Positions 45,806 to 54,431 of a stretch of DNA of 64,000 nt are shown in pieces; positions within the stretch are counted from its first letter, which is position 1; each line of letters opens with the position of its first letter. The notes under the pieces are model-generated. The model worked only from the letters and a program-made list of their open reading frames with translations. It did no database searches and was not told where the DNA came from. The DNA comes from Acrocarpospora macrocephala (lineage in GTDB: Bacteria; Actinomycetota; Actinomycetes; Streptosporangiales; Streptosporangiaceae): assembly GCF_009687865.1 (NCBI RefSeq), contig NZ_BLAE01000044.1, forward strand, positions 32,499 to 96,498. The letters run 5' to 3'. The position numbers were made by a program, and so were the translations under genes.

Positions 45806-46924
45806 CTAGCTGATTCCGGCCTCGGTGCACTTGTCCGCGAAGTCGGCGGTGCAGACCTCTTCCTTGGTGACGAAGCCGTCCGCGATGACGTCCTTGACGT
45901 TGTCGAAGAAGATGGCCTTGGGCACCAGGAGCACGGCGGGGACGTCCGCGCCGGTCTCGGTGTCCTTGACGGTGCCGCTGGCGGCGGGCTTCTGGCCCTG
46001 GGCCAGGCCGATGGCGAGGTCGGCGGTGGCGTCGGCCTCCTGCTTGACGGCCTTGTAGACGGTCATGCACTGGTCACCGGCGAGGATGTTCTGCAGACCC
46101 TGCACGGTGGCGTCCTGGCCGGTCACCGGGACCTTGCCGTTGAGCTTGTTCTTCTTCAGCACCGAGATGGCGGCGTTGCCGAGACCGTCGTTGGCGGCCA
46201 GCACACCGGCGATCTTCGGCTCCTTGGTCAGCTGCTGCTCGAAGATCGTGCCGGCCTGGGCGTTGTCCCAGTCGGGCACGGCGTCGGCCGGGCCGGCGAC
46301 GTACTCACCGGCGTCGTACTTCGGCTTGAGGACGCTCTCGTAGCCCTCCTTGAAGAGGGTGGCGTTGTTGTCGGTCGGCGAGCCGTGCAGCTCGGCCACG
46401 ACCGGCTTCTCGGCGCCCATGTCGGTGAGGCACTTGACCAGGCCCTCGCCCTGCAGCTTGCCGACGGCGGTGTTGTCGAAGCTGACGTAGTAGTCGGCGT
46501 TGCCGCCGAGGGTCAGGCGGTCGTAGTCGATGGTCGCGACGCCCTGCGCCTTGGCCTTGTCCAGGACGGCCTTGCCGGTGCCGCTGTCCAGGTTCACGAT
46601 CGCCAGCACGGTGACGCCACCGGTGATCATCTGGTCGGCGATGGTCTGGAAGGCGGTCTTGTCGCCCTGCGCGTTCTGGATGTCGTACGCGACTCCGGCG
46701 GCCTTGAAGGCCTCCTCCAGGTACTTGCGGTCGGCGGTCTCCCACCGGGCCGAGGACTTGCTGTCCGGGAGGATGACGCCGATCTTGCCGGGCTTCGCGG
46801 CGGCGGCCGAGGAGGCGGGCGCGGCGCTGCTCGACGCACCCGTCTCACCGCTATCGCCCCCGCACGCGGTGAGGCCGAGGGAAAGCGCCGCGACCGCGGC
46901 GATGCTGAGGATCCCCTTGCGCAT
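45806..46924 (-). CDS. xylF: Sugar ABC transporter substrate-binding lipoprotein, XylF type
   Basis: A 372-residue lipoprotein with lipobox LTAC (lipidated Cys21) and a Ser/Ala-rich linker. The mature part matches the periplasmic sugar-binding family (IGVILPDSKSSARWETADRKYLEEAF; GVLAANDGLGNAAISVLKK), closest to XylF. It should capture xylose or a related pentose. AAAGGA precedes the ATG. A 358-bp upstream region carries repeated CGGTAAC elements that could be operators. Confidence 0.9.
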   Translation of the reverse strand: MRKGILSIAAVAALSLGLTACGGDSGETGASSSAAPASSAAAAKPGKIGVILPDSKSSARWETADRKYLEEAFKAAGVAYDIQNAQGDKTAFQTIADQMITGGVTVLAIVNLDSGTGKAVLDKAKAQGVATIDYDRLTLGGNADYYVSFDNTAVGKLQGEGLVKCLTDMGAEKPVVAELHGSPTDNNATLFKEGYESVLKPKYDAGEYVAGPADAVPDWDNAQAGTIFEQQLTKEPKIAGVLAANDGLGNAAISVLKKNKLNGKVPVTGQDATVQGLQNILAGDQCMTVYKAVKQEADATADLAIGLAQGQKPAASGTVKDTETGADVPAVLLVPKAIFFDNVKDVIADGFVTKEEVCTADFADKCTEAGIS

Positions 46925-47282
46925 GATGCGTGGGTCCTTTCTCTGGCTGGGGGTCTATGGGGGGTGGGAGTCCATCACCGAAGTGGTGAATGTTGTTTGG
47001 GACAACGTAATCCAGGAGCAAAGGGGGAGGTAGACACAGGACGGTAACGTTTGTTGTCTGCGGTAACAATGAAGAAACATAGGACAAGCCGATCTTTGTC
47101 GGACACGTCCACCTCCTGATCACCTACCGGACCCCTCTAGTTCGCCACTAGGTTACGCTAGGTAATCGAAATCTCTTGCGAACGTAACCGCTTGGTTGTA
47201 TGGTCTTCGCGTAGCCGGATGTGTAGAGCGATGTGTAGACCAGATGTAGACCACCTGGAATTGGGTGCGTAGCCTCGTGCTT
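46925..47282. promoter_or_regulatory. Divergent regulatory region between xylF and the toxin-antitoxin module
   Basis: No gene in 358 bp. On the xylF side, CGGTAAC occurs at 47042 and 47061 (19-bp spacing), and related TTACGC/CGTAACCG elements near 47151 and 47182; these could bind the ROK regulator. On the antitoxin side, three direct repeats lie at 47218-47252. Confidence 0.45.
47218..47252 (+). promoter_or_regulatory. Three direct repeats upstream of the antitoxin gene
   Basis: GATGTGTAGAGC, GATGTGTAGACC and GATGTAGACC at 47218, 47230 and 47243. Ribbon-helix-helix antitoxins typically bind short tandem operators in this position. Confidence 0.45.
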
Positions 47283-47630
47283 ATGAGCACCGAACAGAAG
47301 ACGACGACGATCCGGGTCAGCGTCATTACTCGCGACAAGATCGCGCGATACGCCCACGAGGAAGGCAGACCCATGACCGAAGTGCTCGAAGAAGCCATCA
47401 AGGACTACGAGAAGAAGAAGTTCCTTAAGCGGCTTGGAGAACAGATGGAGCGGACCAGGCGTGAGGATCCGGAGGGTTACGCCGAATACCTGGCCGAGTT
47501 CGAGATCTGGCAGGGGAAGCCCTCCCACCGTATAGCGCCCGAATGGGAGGGCCTGATCGACTTTCCGGACTGGTATGACACCTCGTACCTGGAGGGGGCA
47601 GGGCGCAAGGAGGAACAAGGAGGCAAATGA
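47283..47630 (+). CDS. Antitoxin of a MazEF-like module
   Basis: A 115-residue acidic protein whose first 45 residues look like a ribbon-helix-helix: TTTIRVSVITRDKIARYAHEEGRPMTEVLEEAI, followed by a charged tail (WQGKPSHRIAPEWEG) that would wrap the toxin. The ATG of the downstream toxin overlaps its stop, the standard antitoxin-first arrangement. The ATG at 47283 lacks a Shine-Dalgarno and may be leaderless; TTG at 47265 is an alternative. Confidence 0.75.
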   Translation: MSTEQKTTTIRVSVITRDKIARYAHEEGRPMTEVLEEAIKDYEKKKFLKRLGEQMERTRREDPEGYAEYLAEFEIWQGKPSHRIAPEWEGLIDFPDWYDTSYLEGAGRKEEQGGK

Positions 47631-47959
47631 AGGTTCAGCAGGGGGACATCTGGTTCACCAACCTCGGCGACCCGATCGGCACCGAGCAGGGATCCGAACG
47701 CCCAACTGTGATCATCAGCAGCGATGATTTCAATCGCATCAGCCGAGATCTCGTCATCGTGGTGCCGCTGACGACGCGGGATCGGGGGTGGGATAGTCAT
47801 ATCCCTGTCGCGTTGGATCAGACTCGGCTGAGAAAGCCCAGCTGGGCCATGGTGCAGCAAGTCCGGTCCATCTCGATCGAGCGATTCAGATTTCCCATGG
47901 GCCGAGTGTCGAATGAGATGGTCGATCAGATCGTCGCGATGCTCGGCCGACTTCTCTGA
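47627..47959 (+). CDS. mazF: MazF/PemK-family mRNA interferase toxin
   Basis: A 110-residue toxin of the MazF fold: QQGDIWFTNLGDPIGTEQGSERPTVIIS at the start, VIVVPLTTRD in the middle and WAMVQQVRSISIERF near the end; the Arg of ERP and the Thr/Ser of PLTT are conserved catalytic positions. It should cleave mRNA at a short motif when the antitoxin is degraded. AAGGAGGCAA precedes the ATG, inside the antitoxin gene. Confidence 0.87.
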   Translation: MKVQQGDIWFTNLGDPIGTEQGSERPTVIISSDDFNRISRDLVIVVPLTTRDRGWDSHIPVALDQTRLRKPSWAMVQQVRSISIERFRFPMGRVSNEMVDQIVAMLGRLL

Positions 47960-48207
47960 CCGCACTGACACCGGTAAGCCGTCCAGCGGGTGGCATGGCG
48001 GGGGCGGGCGGAACCAAGGGAAACAACCGGCTCGCAGCAGGTCGCAGAGCCACTGGACGCCCGGCTACCGCTCTGAGACGGCAACAACGGCACTGGCGGG
48101 GGCGGGCGGAGCCCGAAGGGAAGCAACGGGCTGGGTGGGTGGGAGAACCACCGTAAGTGCAGAGAACCGCCCACAGGGTTGCTGGTGGGCGGTTCTCGGG
48201 TTTTGCG
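47960..48207. repeat. Intergenic region with a G-rich repeat also found at the right end of the window
   Basis: No gene. A motif beginning GGCGGGGGCGGGCGGA and continuing AAGGGAA.CAAC occurs twice, near 47997 and 48095. The second copy continues into CTGGGTGGGTGGGAGAACC. In reverse complement the same succession (GGTTCTCCCACCCACCC, then TTCCC, then GGCTCCGCCCGCCCC) recurs at 63495-63543. Confidence 0.7.
48162..48197 (-). terminator. Hairpin terminator after acnA
   Basis: GAGAACCGCCCAC with its perfect 13-bp complement and a 10-nt loop, 10 bp beyond the acnA stop. Confidence 0.75.
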
Positions 48208-50994
48208 TTAGTTCTTGGCGAGGAGGGAGCGGAGGACGTACTGCATGATGCCGCCGTGGCGGTAGTAGTCGGCTTCGCCTGGGGTGTCGATGCGGACGAT
48301 GGCCTGGAAGGTGATGTCGCCGGCGGTGACGGTGACCGTGGTTGGGGTCATGCCCTTGTTGAGTTCCTCGACGCCGGTGATGTCGAAGGTTTCCTCGCCG
48401 GTGAGGCCGAGGGTTTCGGCGGTTTCGCCGTCGGGGAACTGGAGTGGGAGCACGCCCATGCCGATCAGGTTGGACCGGTGGATGCGCTCGTAGGATTCGG
48501 CGATGACCGCGCGGACGCCGAGCAGGGCGGTGCCCTTGGCGGCCCAGTCGCGGGAGGAGCCGGAGCCGTACTCCTTGCCGGCCAGGACCACCAGCGGAAC
48601 GCCCGCGGCCTGGTAGTTCTGGGCGGCATCGTAGATGAAGGCCTGCGGGCCGCCCCACATGGTGAAGTCGCGGGTGTAGCCGCCCTCGACCCCGTCCAGC
48701 AGCGTGTTGCGCAGCCGGATGTTGGCGAAGGTGCCCCGGATCATGACCTCGTGGTTGCCCCGGCGCGAGCCGTAGGAGTTGAAGTCCTTGACCTCGACGC
48801 CGTTCTCGCGCAGGTAGTCGGCCGCCGGAGTGCCCACCTTGATCGAACCCGCCGGCGAGATGTGGTCGGTGGTGACCGAGTCGCCCAGCTTGGCCAGCAC
48901 CCGCGCACCGGAAATATCCGACACAGGCTCCGGCGTCGCCGGCATGCCCTCGAAGTAGGGCGCCTTCCGCACATACGTGGACGCCGGATCCCACTCGAAG
49001 GTGTTCCCCGTCGGAATGGGCAGCGACCGCCAGTGCTCATCACCCTTGAACACATCGGCGTAGTCCCGCAGGAACATGTCCTGCCCGATCGAGTCCGCGA
49101 CCACCCGCGCGACCTCGTCCGGCTCAGGCCAGATGTCCTTGAGGAACACCGGCTGCCCATCCGCGCCGTTCCCCAGCGGCTCGTTGTTGAGGTCGATGTC
49201 CATCGTCCCCGCCAGCGCGTACGCGACGACCAGCGGCGGCGAGGCCAGGTAGTTCATCTTGACATCCGGATTGATCCGGCCCTCGAAGTTCCGGTTCCCC
49301 GACAGCACAGCCGTGACCGCGAGATCGTTGGCCTGCACAGCCGCCGAGATCTCCTCCGGCAACGGCCCGGAGTTCCCGATACAGGTCGTGCACCCGTACC
49401 CGACCAGGTTGAACCCGATCTTGTCCAGATAAGGCTGCAGCCCCGACCGCTCGAAGTACCCGGTCACCACCTGCGACCCTGGCGCGAGCGAGGTCTTCAC
49501 CCACGGCTTGCGGGTCAGCCCCTTCTCGACCGCGTTCCTGGCCAGCAGGGCGGCGCCGAGCATCACATACGGATTGGAGGTGTTGGTGCACGAGGTGATC
49601 GCCGCGATCGTCACCACCCCGTGGTCGATCTCGAACGAGGTCCCGTCCGCGAGCGTGACCGGCACTTTCCGGTGCGGACGGGAACCGTTGAGCGCCGCCG
49701 GATGCGGCTGGTCGCCGTTGCCGTCATGCGAGATCGCCGGGGAGTCGGAGGCCGGGAAGGACTCATCCGACGCCTCGTCAATCGGGCCAAGCGCGACAAA
49801 CGGGGTGTCGACCGGGACGTAGTCCTTGACGGCCGACCGCCAGGCCCGCTTGGCGTCAGTGATCGCGATCCGGTCCTGCGGCCGCTTCGGCCCCGCGATG
49901 GACGGCACCACGGTGGCCAGGTCGAGCTCGATGTACTCGGAGAAGACCGGCTCCGGCGCGGCCGGGTCCAGCCAGAGCCCCTGCTCCTTGGCGTAGGCCT
50001 CGACCAGCGCGACCTGCTCGGCCGGCCGCCCGGTGAGCGTGAGGTAGTCGATGGTCTGCCCGTCGATCGGGAAGATCGCGCAGGTGGAGCCGAACTCCGG
50101 GCTCATGTTGCCGATCGTGGCCCGGTTGGCCAGCGGCACGCTGGTCACGCCCTCGCCGTAGAACTCGACGAACTTGCCGACCACACCGTGCTTGCGCAGC
50201 ATCTCGGTGATGGTGAGCACCAGGTCGGTGGCGGTGGCCCCGGCGGGCAGCTTGCCGGTCAGCTTGAAGCCGACCACCCGCGGGATCAGCATCGAGATGG
50301 GCTGCCCGAGCATGGCGGCCTCGGCCTCGATGCCGCCGACCCCCCAGCCGAGCACGCCGATGCCGTTCTCCATCGTGGTGTGGGAGTCGGTGCCGACGCA
50401 GGTGTCGGGGTAGGCCTTGCCGTCGCGGATCATCACGACCCGGGCCAGGTGCTCGATGTTGACCTGGTGCACGATGCCGGTGCCGGGCGGCACCACCTTG
50501 AACTCGTCGAAGGCGGTCTGCCCCCAGCGCAGGAACTGGTAGCGCTCGTGATTCCGCTCGTACTCCCGCGTGACGTTGCGCCCGAACGCGTCCGGCGAGC
50601 CGAAGTAGTCGACGATGACCGAGTGGTCGATGACCATCTCGGCCGGGGCCAGCGGGTTGATCCTGGCCGGGTCGCCGCCCAGGTCGCGCACGGCCTCCCG
50701 CATGGTGGCCAGGTCGACCACGCACGGCACGCCGGTGAAGTCCTGCATGATCACCCGGGCCGGGGTGAACTGGATCTCCACGCTGGGCGCGGCCGACGGG
50801 TCCCACTGCCCGAGCGCGGTGATGTGCTCGGCGGTGATGTTCGCGCCGTCCTCGGTGCGGAGCAGGTTCTCCAGCAGGATCTTCAGGCTGTACGGGAGGC
50901 GCTGCGACCCCTCGACGGCGGCCAGCCGGTAGATCTCGTACGACGCGTCGCCGACGCGCAGCGTGTCACGGCTGCCGAAGCTGTTCGCGGACAC
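48208..50994 (-). CDS. acnA: Aconitate hydratase AcnA
   Basis: A 928-residue TCA-cycle enzyme that isomerises citrate and isocitrate through a 4Fe-4S cluster. The three cluster cysteines are in [10 protein letters not shown] and [14 protein letters not shown]. Other family motifs are [15 protein letters not shown] and, in the swivel domain, [15 protein letters not shown] and [23 protein letters not shown] precedes the GTG at 50994; the frame is open to 51012. The upstream 137 bp carries an iron-box-like dyad and a pair of 16-bp-period sites, suggesting control by iron and by a MarR-type regulator. Confidence 0.95.
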   Translation of the reverse strand: MSANSFGSRDTLRVGDASYEIYRLAAVEGSQRLPYSLKILLENLLRTEDGANITAEHITALGQWDPSAAPSVEIQFTPARVIMQDFTGVPCVVDLATMREAVRDLGGDPARINPLAPAEMVIDHSVIVDYFGSPDAFGRNVTREYERNHERYQFLRWGQTAFDEFKVVPPGTGIVHQVNIEHLARVVMIRDGKAYPDTCVGTDSHTTMENGIGVLGWGVGGIEAEAAMLGQPISMLIPRVVGFKLTGKLPAGATATDLVLTITEMLRKHGVVGKFVEFYGEGVTSVPLANRATIGNMSPEFGSTCAIFPIDGQTIDYLTLTGRPAEQVALVEAYAKEQGLWLDPAAPEPVFSEYIELDLATVVPSIAGPKRPQDRIAITDAKRAWRSAVKDYVPVDTPFVALGPIDEASDESFPASDSPAISHDGNGDQPHPAALNGSRPHRKVPVTLADGTSFEIDHGVVTIAAITSCTNTSNPYVMLGAALLARNAVEKGLTRKPWVKTSLAPGSQVVTGYFERSGLQPYLDKIGFNLVGYGCTTCIGNSGPLPEEISAAVQANDLAVTAVLSGNRNFEGRINPDVKMNYLASPPLVVAYALAGTMDIDLNNEPLGNGADGQPVFLKDIWPEPDEVARVVADSIGQDMFLRDYADVFKGDEHWRSLPIPTGNTFEWDPASTYVRKAPYFEGMPATPEPVSDISGARVLAKLGDSVTTDHISPAGSIKVGTPAADYLRENGVEVKDFNSYGSRRGNHEVMIRGTFANIRLRNTLLDGVEGGYTRDFTMWGGPQAFIYDAAQNYQAAGVPLVVLAGKEYGSGSSRDWAAKGTALLGVRAVIAESYERIHRSNLIGMGVLPLQFPDGETAETLGLTGEETFDITGVEELNKGMTPTTVTVTAGDITFQAIVRIDTPGEADYYRHGGIMQYVLRSLLAKN

Positions 50995-51070
50995 GAAGTC
51001 TCGCCTCCCCAAAGGTTCTTGTCCTAAGTCGCTCTCGCATCTTCCCGCACCGCCCGATCACACCGGTCAG

Positions 51071-51089
51071 TTAGGTTCGCCTAACCACG
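51071..51089. promoter_or_regulatory. DtxR/IdeR iron-box-like dyad upstream of acnA
   Basis: TTAGGTTCGCCTAACCACG, against the actinobacterial iron-box consensus TTAGGTTAGSCTAACCTAA: about 15 of 19 positions agree, with all mismatches in the centre or the last three bases. It is 77 bp before the acnA start. Confidence 0.55.
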
Positions 51090-51099
51090 AGAGCGAAAG

Positions 51100-51133
51100 A
51101 TGTCTCGACACCAAGATATCTCGACATCAAGCT
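51100..51133. promoter_or_regulatory. Two tandem TCTCGAC-CAAG sites upstream of acnA
   Basis: TCTCGACACCAAG at 51103 and TCTCGACATCAAG at 51119, period 16 bp; each is an imperfect dyad. They resemble the sites bound by the MarR-family regulator TamR at aconitase promoters in Streptomyces; that comparison is from memory of the family. Confidence 0.5.
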
Positions 51134-51857
51134 ACCCGCTGGTAACACCCAGGCGTAAGAACAACAAAACGACCACGGCGACCGACAAGACCGGGGCAAG
51201 AATGTTCAGCTCGAACTTCTTCCCGGTCTTGAACCCGATGTCGTACGGCAAGAGCCACTTACCCGGAATCGGCCAGAGCACCGGACACCCACGCTCCGTC
51301 AGGCAATCCCCCAGCACATGGACCAGACACCCGATCCCGATCGCGAACCCCAGCCAGGCATACTGCACCCCCAACGTGAGGAAGGTCGCGAAAAGCCCAG
51401 CCGTCAGCCCGATGTTGACCAGCGCCGACGTGAGCTTCTTCCCCGGCACCCCGATCCCGATGGCACGCAGAGCCAGCCCAATGGCCAGCACGACCATGAT
51501 GTCCCGCCCGATCGGATAATTCTGCGCCAGGAAGTGCGCCCCCACCCCCATCCCCACCGCGAACAACAACGAGTGCGTGGCATGCCGATGCCCCCCGCTG
51601 ATCACGTTGACCACCTTGCTCAGGGCCCACGTCACCGGCCCGAACGTCTGAGCGATGGTCGCACTCGGATGATCGAGGTCAGGCAACATCGCCGCCCCCG
51701 CACAAACCAGCGCCCCCGCCACCAACTCAGCCGGAGTCAGCGCGGACCCCACCACAGACGCCAATTCAGGCGCGACAATCCCGGGCAGAGCCACCAACCC
51801 GGGAGCGACTCCCAGCCACACCACGGCTCCACTGAGCGCGTGCGAATGCCCCATCAT
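51132..51857 (-). CDS. Membrane metal-dependent hydrolase-like protein (DUF457/YdjM family)
   Basis: A 241-residue membrane protein with about six helices. Family histidines are MMGHSHALSG at the start, PDLDHPSAT near residue 60, GGHRHATHSLLF near 90, and LVHVLGDCLTERGC near 190. Relatives include the LexA-controlled YdjM; activity is unproven. The ATG at 51857 is preferred. A longer frame upstream is accidental. Its stop overlaps the regulatory region of acnA. Confidence 0.82.
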   Translation of the reverse strand: MMGHSHALSGAVVWLGVAPGLVALPGIVAPELASVVGSALTPAELVAGALVCAGAAMLPDLDHPSATIAQTFGPVTWALSKVVNVISGGHRHATHSLLFAVGMGVGAHFLAQNYPIGRDIMVVLAIGLALRAIGIGVPGKKLTSALVNIGLTAGLFATFLTLGVQYAWLGFAIGIGCLVHVLGDCLTERGCPVLWPIPGKWLLPYDIGFKTGKKFELNILAPVLSVAVVVLLFLRLGVTSG

Positions 51858-51922
51858 GCGTAGATCACGACCCCGGATGCTACGCCAAAGGTCCGACAAA
51901 ATTTGCGCACGCGCCCGGCGTG

Positions 51923-52012
51923 TCACGCACCCGTTCCCAGCCCCGCCTCCCGCGCCCAGACAATCGCCTGGGACCGATCCGCCACCTGCGGCTTGGCGAA
52001 GATCGCCGAGCG
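51923..52012 (-). pseudogene. C-terminal remnant of a LuxR-type regulator gene
   Basis: On the minus strand the last 27 codons before a TGA read AIFAKPQVADRSQAIVWARE then AGLGTGA, the recognition helix and tail of LuxR-family regulators. Upstream the frame degenerates at once, and the rest of the regulator is missing, replaced by the start of the sensor kinase gene. About 90 bp remain. Confidence 0.6.
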
Positions 52013-52092
52013 CCGATGCGGCCGTATCGGGATAGCGCTGGGGGTCGTGCCGCTGCTCCTCACCATCGTGGTTGACTGGTTCAGAGGCAACC

Positions 52093-53505
52093 ATGCGGAC
52101 GTGGAAGCAGTACTCGGTCAGGACTCGCTGCGCCGTCTACTCCGGTCTGACGGCGGCCTTGCTCAGCGCGCTGTTCGCGGTTCTGCTGGCGGGGCTGTTC
52201 CACCGGCTGGACACCGCGCAGGTGACCGACGTGGTCGATGGAGCAGCGAGCCGGATCGCCTTAAACGTGCAGCGCGGTCGTGTCCACGCCCGGCTGGCAC
52301 ATGGGTATGTCGCCAATCTGCAGGTCGCGGATTCACAGGGACGTGTTGTCGCGGCAAGCGCGCCCATGTCGGGCAAAGGGCCCATGACCAGTCTTTTGCC
52401 CCCTGCTGGCACGCCCCACGCCGCACCTAACGCCAGGGCCGTGATCTGCGGCAGCACCGCGCTCGGCCACAATTGCCACATCGTCGTGGAACAGCGCGTC
52501 TACGGTGTTGGGCACAGCTGGACCGTCTACAGCGCCGCACCGGCCCCGCCGCTGGTTGACCCGGGCCTGGCGGCGTTGCTCATCGCGAGCGTGCTGGCTA
52601 TCACCGGGGCGGTCACCTACACCTGCCGCCGGATCGTCGGCGAATCCCTGACCCCGGTCGATGCCATCCGCTCGGAACTGGATGAGATCACCGTCACCGA
52701 CCCGGCCCGCCGGGTCCCGATCCCGCCGCACGAGGATGAGATCCACCACCTCGCCGAAAGCGTCAACCACACCCTGACCCGGCTTCAGGGGGCGATGGAA
52801 CAGCAACGCCAATTCGCCTCCGATGCCTGCCACGACCTGCGCGGCCCGGTCACCGCCATGCGCGCCGAGGTCGAGGACGCCATGATGGCCGAAGACCACA
52901 CCCTGGCTACCACCACAGGCGAAACCCTGCTGGCCACCCTGGACCGGCTGCAGGCGATCATCGGCGACCTGCTGATCATCGCCCGCCTGGACGCGAAAAC
53001 GCCCGGCGCCCGCGACCGGGTTGACCTGGCCGAGCTGGTTACCGCCGAACTGGACGCCCGCCACCCCTCTACCAAGCACATCGAGCGTGAGCTCTCGCCC
53101 GGCGTGCTGGTGCTGGGCGACCGGCTACGGTTGGCCCGATTGCTGGCCAACCTCGTCAACAACGCCGACCGGCACGCCGACAGCCGGATCACCATCAAGG
53201 TGTCCCGCGCGGAGGGTGAAGCGGAGGGTGGACAGGACGGCGATCCCCGCTTCGCCACGGGCACAGCCATCCTGGAGGTGCTCGATGACGGCGCAGGAAT
53301 CCCCCCTGACCAGCGCGACAGCGTCTTCCAGCGGTTTGTGCGCCTGGGCGAGAGCCGCGCGAGGGATCCTGGGGGTACCGGCCTGGGCCTGGCGATAGCC
53401 CGGCAGATCGCCGAGATGAGCGACGGCACCCTATGCATCGCAGACAGCGTGCGCGGTGCCCGGTTCGTGCTCCGGCTGCCGTTGGCTCCGAAGGCGCGGT
53501 CGTAA
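52093..53505 (+). CDS. Sensor histidine kinase, EnvZ/PhoR type, without an adjacent regulator
   Basis: A 470-residue kinase with two membrane helices (about residues 15-37 and 160-182) around an external domain of about 120 residues that has two cysteines. HAMP and HisKA domains follow; His247 in SDACHDLRGPVTAM is the phosphorylated residue, in a variant of the usual SHELRTPL box. The ATPase domain has LLANLVNNADRHA, LDDGAGIP and GTGLGLAIARQIA. AGAGG precedes the ATG. No OmpR-type partner is present: upstream is only a LuxR remnant and downstream a PadR gene. A rearrangement may have removed it. Confidence 0.87.
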   Translation: MRTWKQYSVRTRCAVYSGLTAALLSALFAVLLAGLFHRLDTAQVTDVVDGAASRIALNVQRGRVHARLAHGYVANLQVADSQGRVVAASAPMSGKGPMTSLLPPAGTPHAAPNARAVICGSTALGHNCHIVVEQRVYGVGHSWTVYSAAPAPPLVDPGLAALLIASVLAITGAVTYTCRRIVGESLTPVDAIRSELDEITVTDPARRVPIPPHEDEIHHLAESVNHTLTRLQGAMEQQRQFASDACHDLRGPVTAMRAEVEDAMMAEDHTLATTTGETLLATLDRLQAIIGDLLIIARLDAKTPGARDRVDLAELVTAELDARHPSTKHIERELSPGVLVLGDRLRLARLLANLVNNADRHADSRITIKVSRAEGEAEGGQDGDPRFATGTAILEVLDDGAGIPPDQRDSVFQRFVRLGESRARDPGGTGLGLAIARQIAEMSDGTLCIADSVRGARFVLRLPLAPKARS

Positions 53506-53509
53506 ACAC

Positions 53510-53571
53510 AGACGGGGTTGTTCCGCTCCAAGAGCACCCCCCAGCCCTCTCAGAGCAGAACAACCCCGTCT
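53510..53571 (+). terminator. Long hairpin after the sensor kinase gene
   Basis: AGACGGGGTTGTTC pairs perfectly with its 14-bp complement, then four further pairs after one mismatch, around a C-rich loop. It starts 5 bp after the stop codon. Confidence 0.72.
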
Positions 53572-53654
53572 AGATGTTGTAACGGTGCGGTATCGGCGCA
53601 TGTTCCCCAGGCTCCAAGAATTTCGAGTGAGCTGCATCACACCTTGCCACGTTA

Positions 53655-53693
53655 GAATGTTCGCGATATATCTTTGAAGCATCGAGAACATTC
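53655..53693. promoter_or_regulatory. Inverted repeat upstream of the PadR gene
   Basis: GAATGTTC and GAACATTC, an exact 8-bp inverted repeat 23 bp apart, enclosing an AT-rich TCGCGATATATC segment. It lies directly before the ribosome binding site of the PadR gene and is a candidate autoregulatory operator. Confidence 0.5.
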
Positions 53694-53708
53694 ACGACAG
53701 GAGGGGAC

Positions 53709-54425
53709 ATGACGTCCGCAAACGCGATGGGCGGGGCTTGGGGCCCTGCCCGGGAGATTCATCGAGAGATGCGCAAGAACCTGAGGGACGCCGCGCGGGT
53801 CATGGCCGCGGCGTGGCAGCACGATCAGCGGTCAGAGGGGCACGGGCCGCACGAGCATCGGCAGCGGGGGCACCGGCACGGCTGGGGCGGGTTCGGGCCC
53901 GGTGGGCCGTTCGGGCCGCCCGGGTTCGTGTTCAGCGGGCGCGGCGGCGGCTTCGGGCGGGCTCGTAAGGCCAAGCGCGGGGATGTCAGGGCCGCGATCC
54001 TCGCGCTGCTGGCGGAGGAGCCGCGCAACGGCTACCAGATCATCCAGGAGATCGCCGAGCGCAGCCAGGGCGGCTGGAAGCCGAGCCCGGGCGCGGTCTA
54101 CCCGGCGCTGCAGCAGCTCACCGACGAGGGTCTGGTGCGCGCCCAGGAGGTGGACGGCCGCAAGACCTTCCAGCTCACCGAGGCCGGGCAGGCCTACATC
54201 GCCGACCACCCGCAGGAAGTGCGGGCGCCGTGGGAGGAGATGACGCCGGACATCGGCGACGACGTGCACGAGCTGTTCGACCTGTCCCGGCAGGCCGCCT
54301 CCGCGCTGTTCCAGATCGCCCAGGGCGGCTCGGAGGGCCAGGTACGGCAGGCCAAGCAGATCCTGGCCGAGACCAGGCGCAAGCTCTACCAGGTGCTGGC
54401 CGACGGCGACCCGGACGAGGAGTGA
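53709..54425 (+). CDS. PadR-family regulator with a His/Gly-rich N-terminal extension
   Basis: A 238-residue protein. The winged helix is at about residues 88-165: KRGDVRAAILALLAEEPRNGYQIIQEIAERS, then PSPGAVYPALQQLTDEGLV. A C-terminal coiled coil would dimerise it. The first 85 residues include a stretch with six histidines and many Gly/Pro (HGPHEHRQRGHRHGWGG), as in actinobacterial PadR proteins of this type, which may bind metal. AGGAGGGGAC precedes the ATG. Stop codon is 6 bp from the DUF1707 gene, so they are one operon. Confidence 0.88.
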   Translation: MTSANAMGGAWGPAREIHREMRKNLRDAARVMAAAWQHDQRSEGHGPHEHRQRGHRHGWGGFGPGGPFGPPGFVFSGRGGGFGRARKAKRGDVRAAILALLAEEPRNGYQIIQEIAERSQGGWKPSPGAVYPALQQLTDEGLVRAQEVDGRKTFQLTEAGQAYIADHPQEVRAPWEEMTPDIGDDVHELFDLSRQAASALFQIAQGGSEGQVRQAKQILAETRRKLYQVLADGDPDEE

Positions 54426-54431
54426 TCCGCG

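Noticed and set aside
47913..48248. 111-codon plus-strand frame after mazF
   Set aside because: It runs through the G-rich repeat and terminator hairpin of acnA and has no coding character.
48157..51027. 956-codon plus-strand frame opposite acnA
   Set aside because: Antisense shadow of aconitase; all aconitase motifs are on the minus strand.
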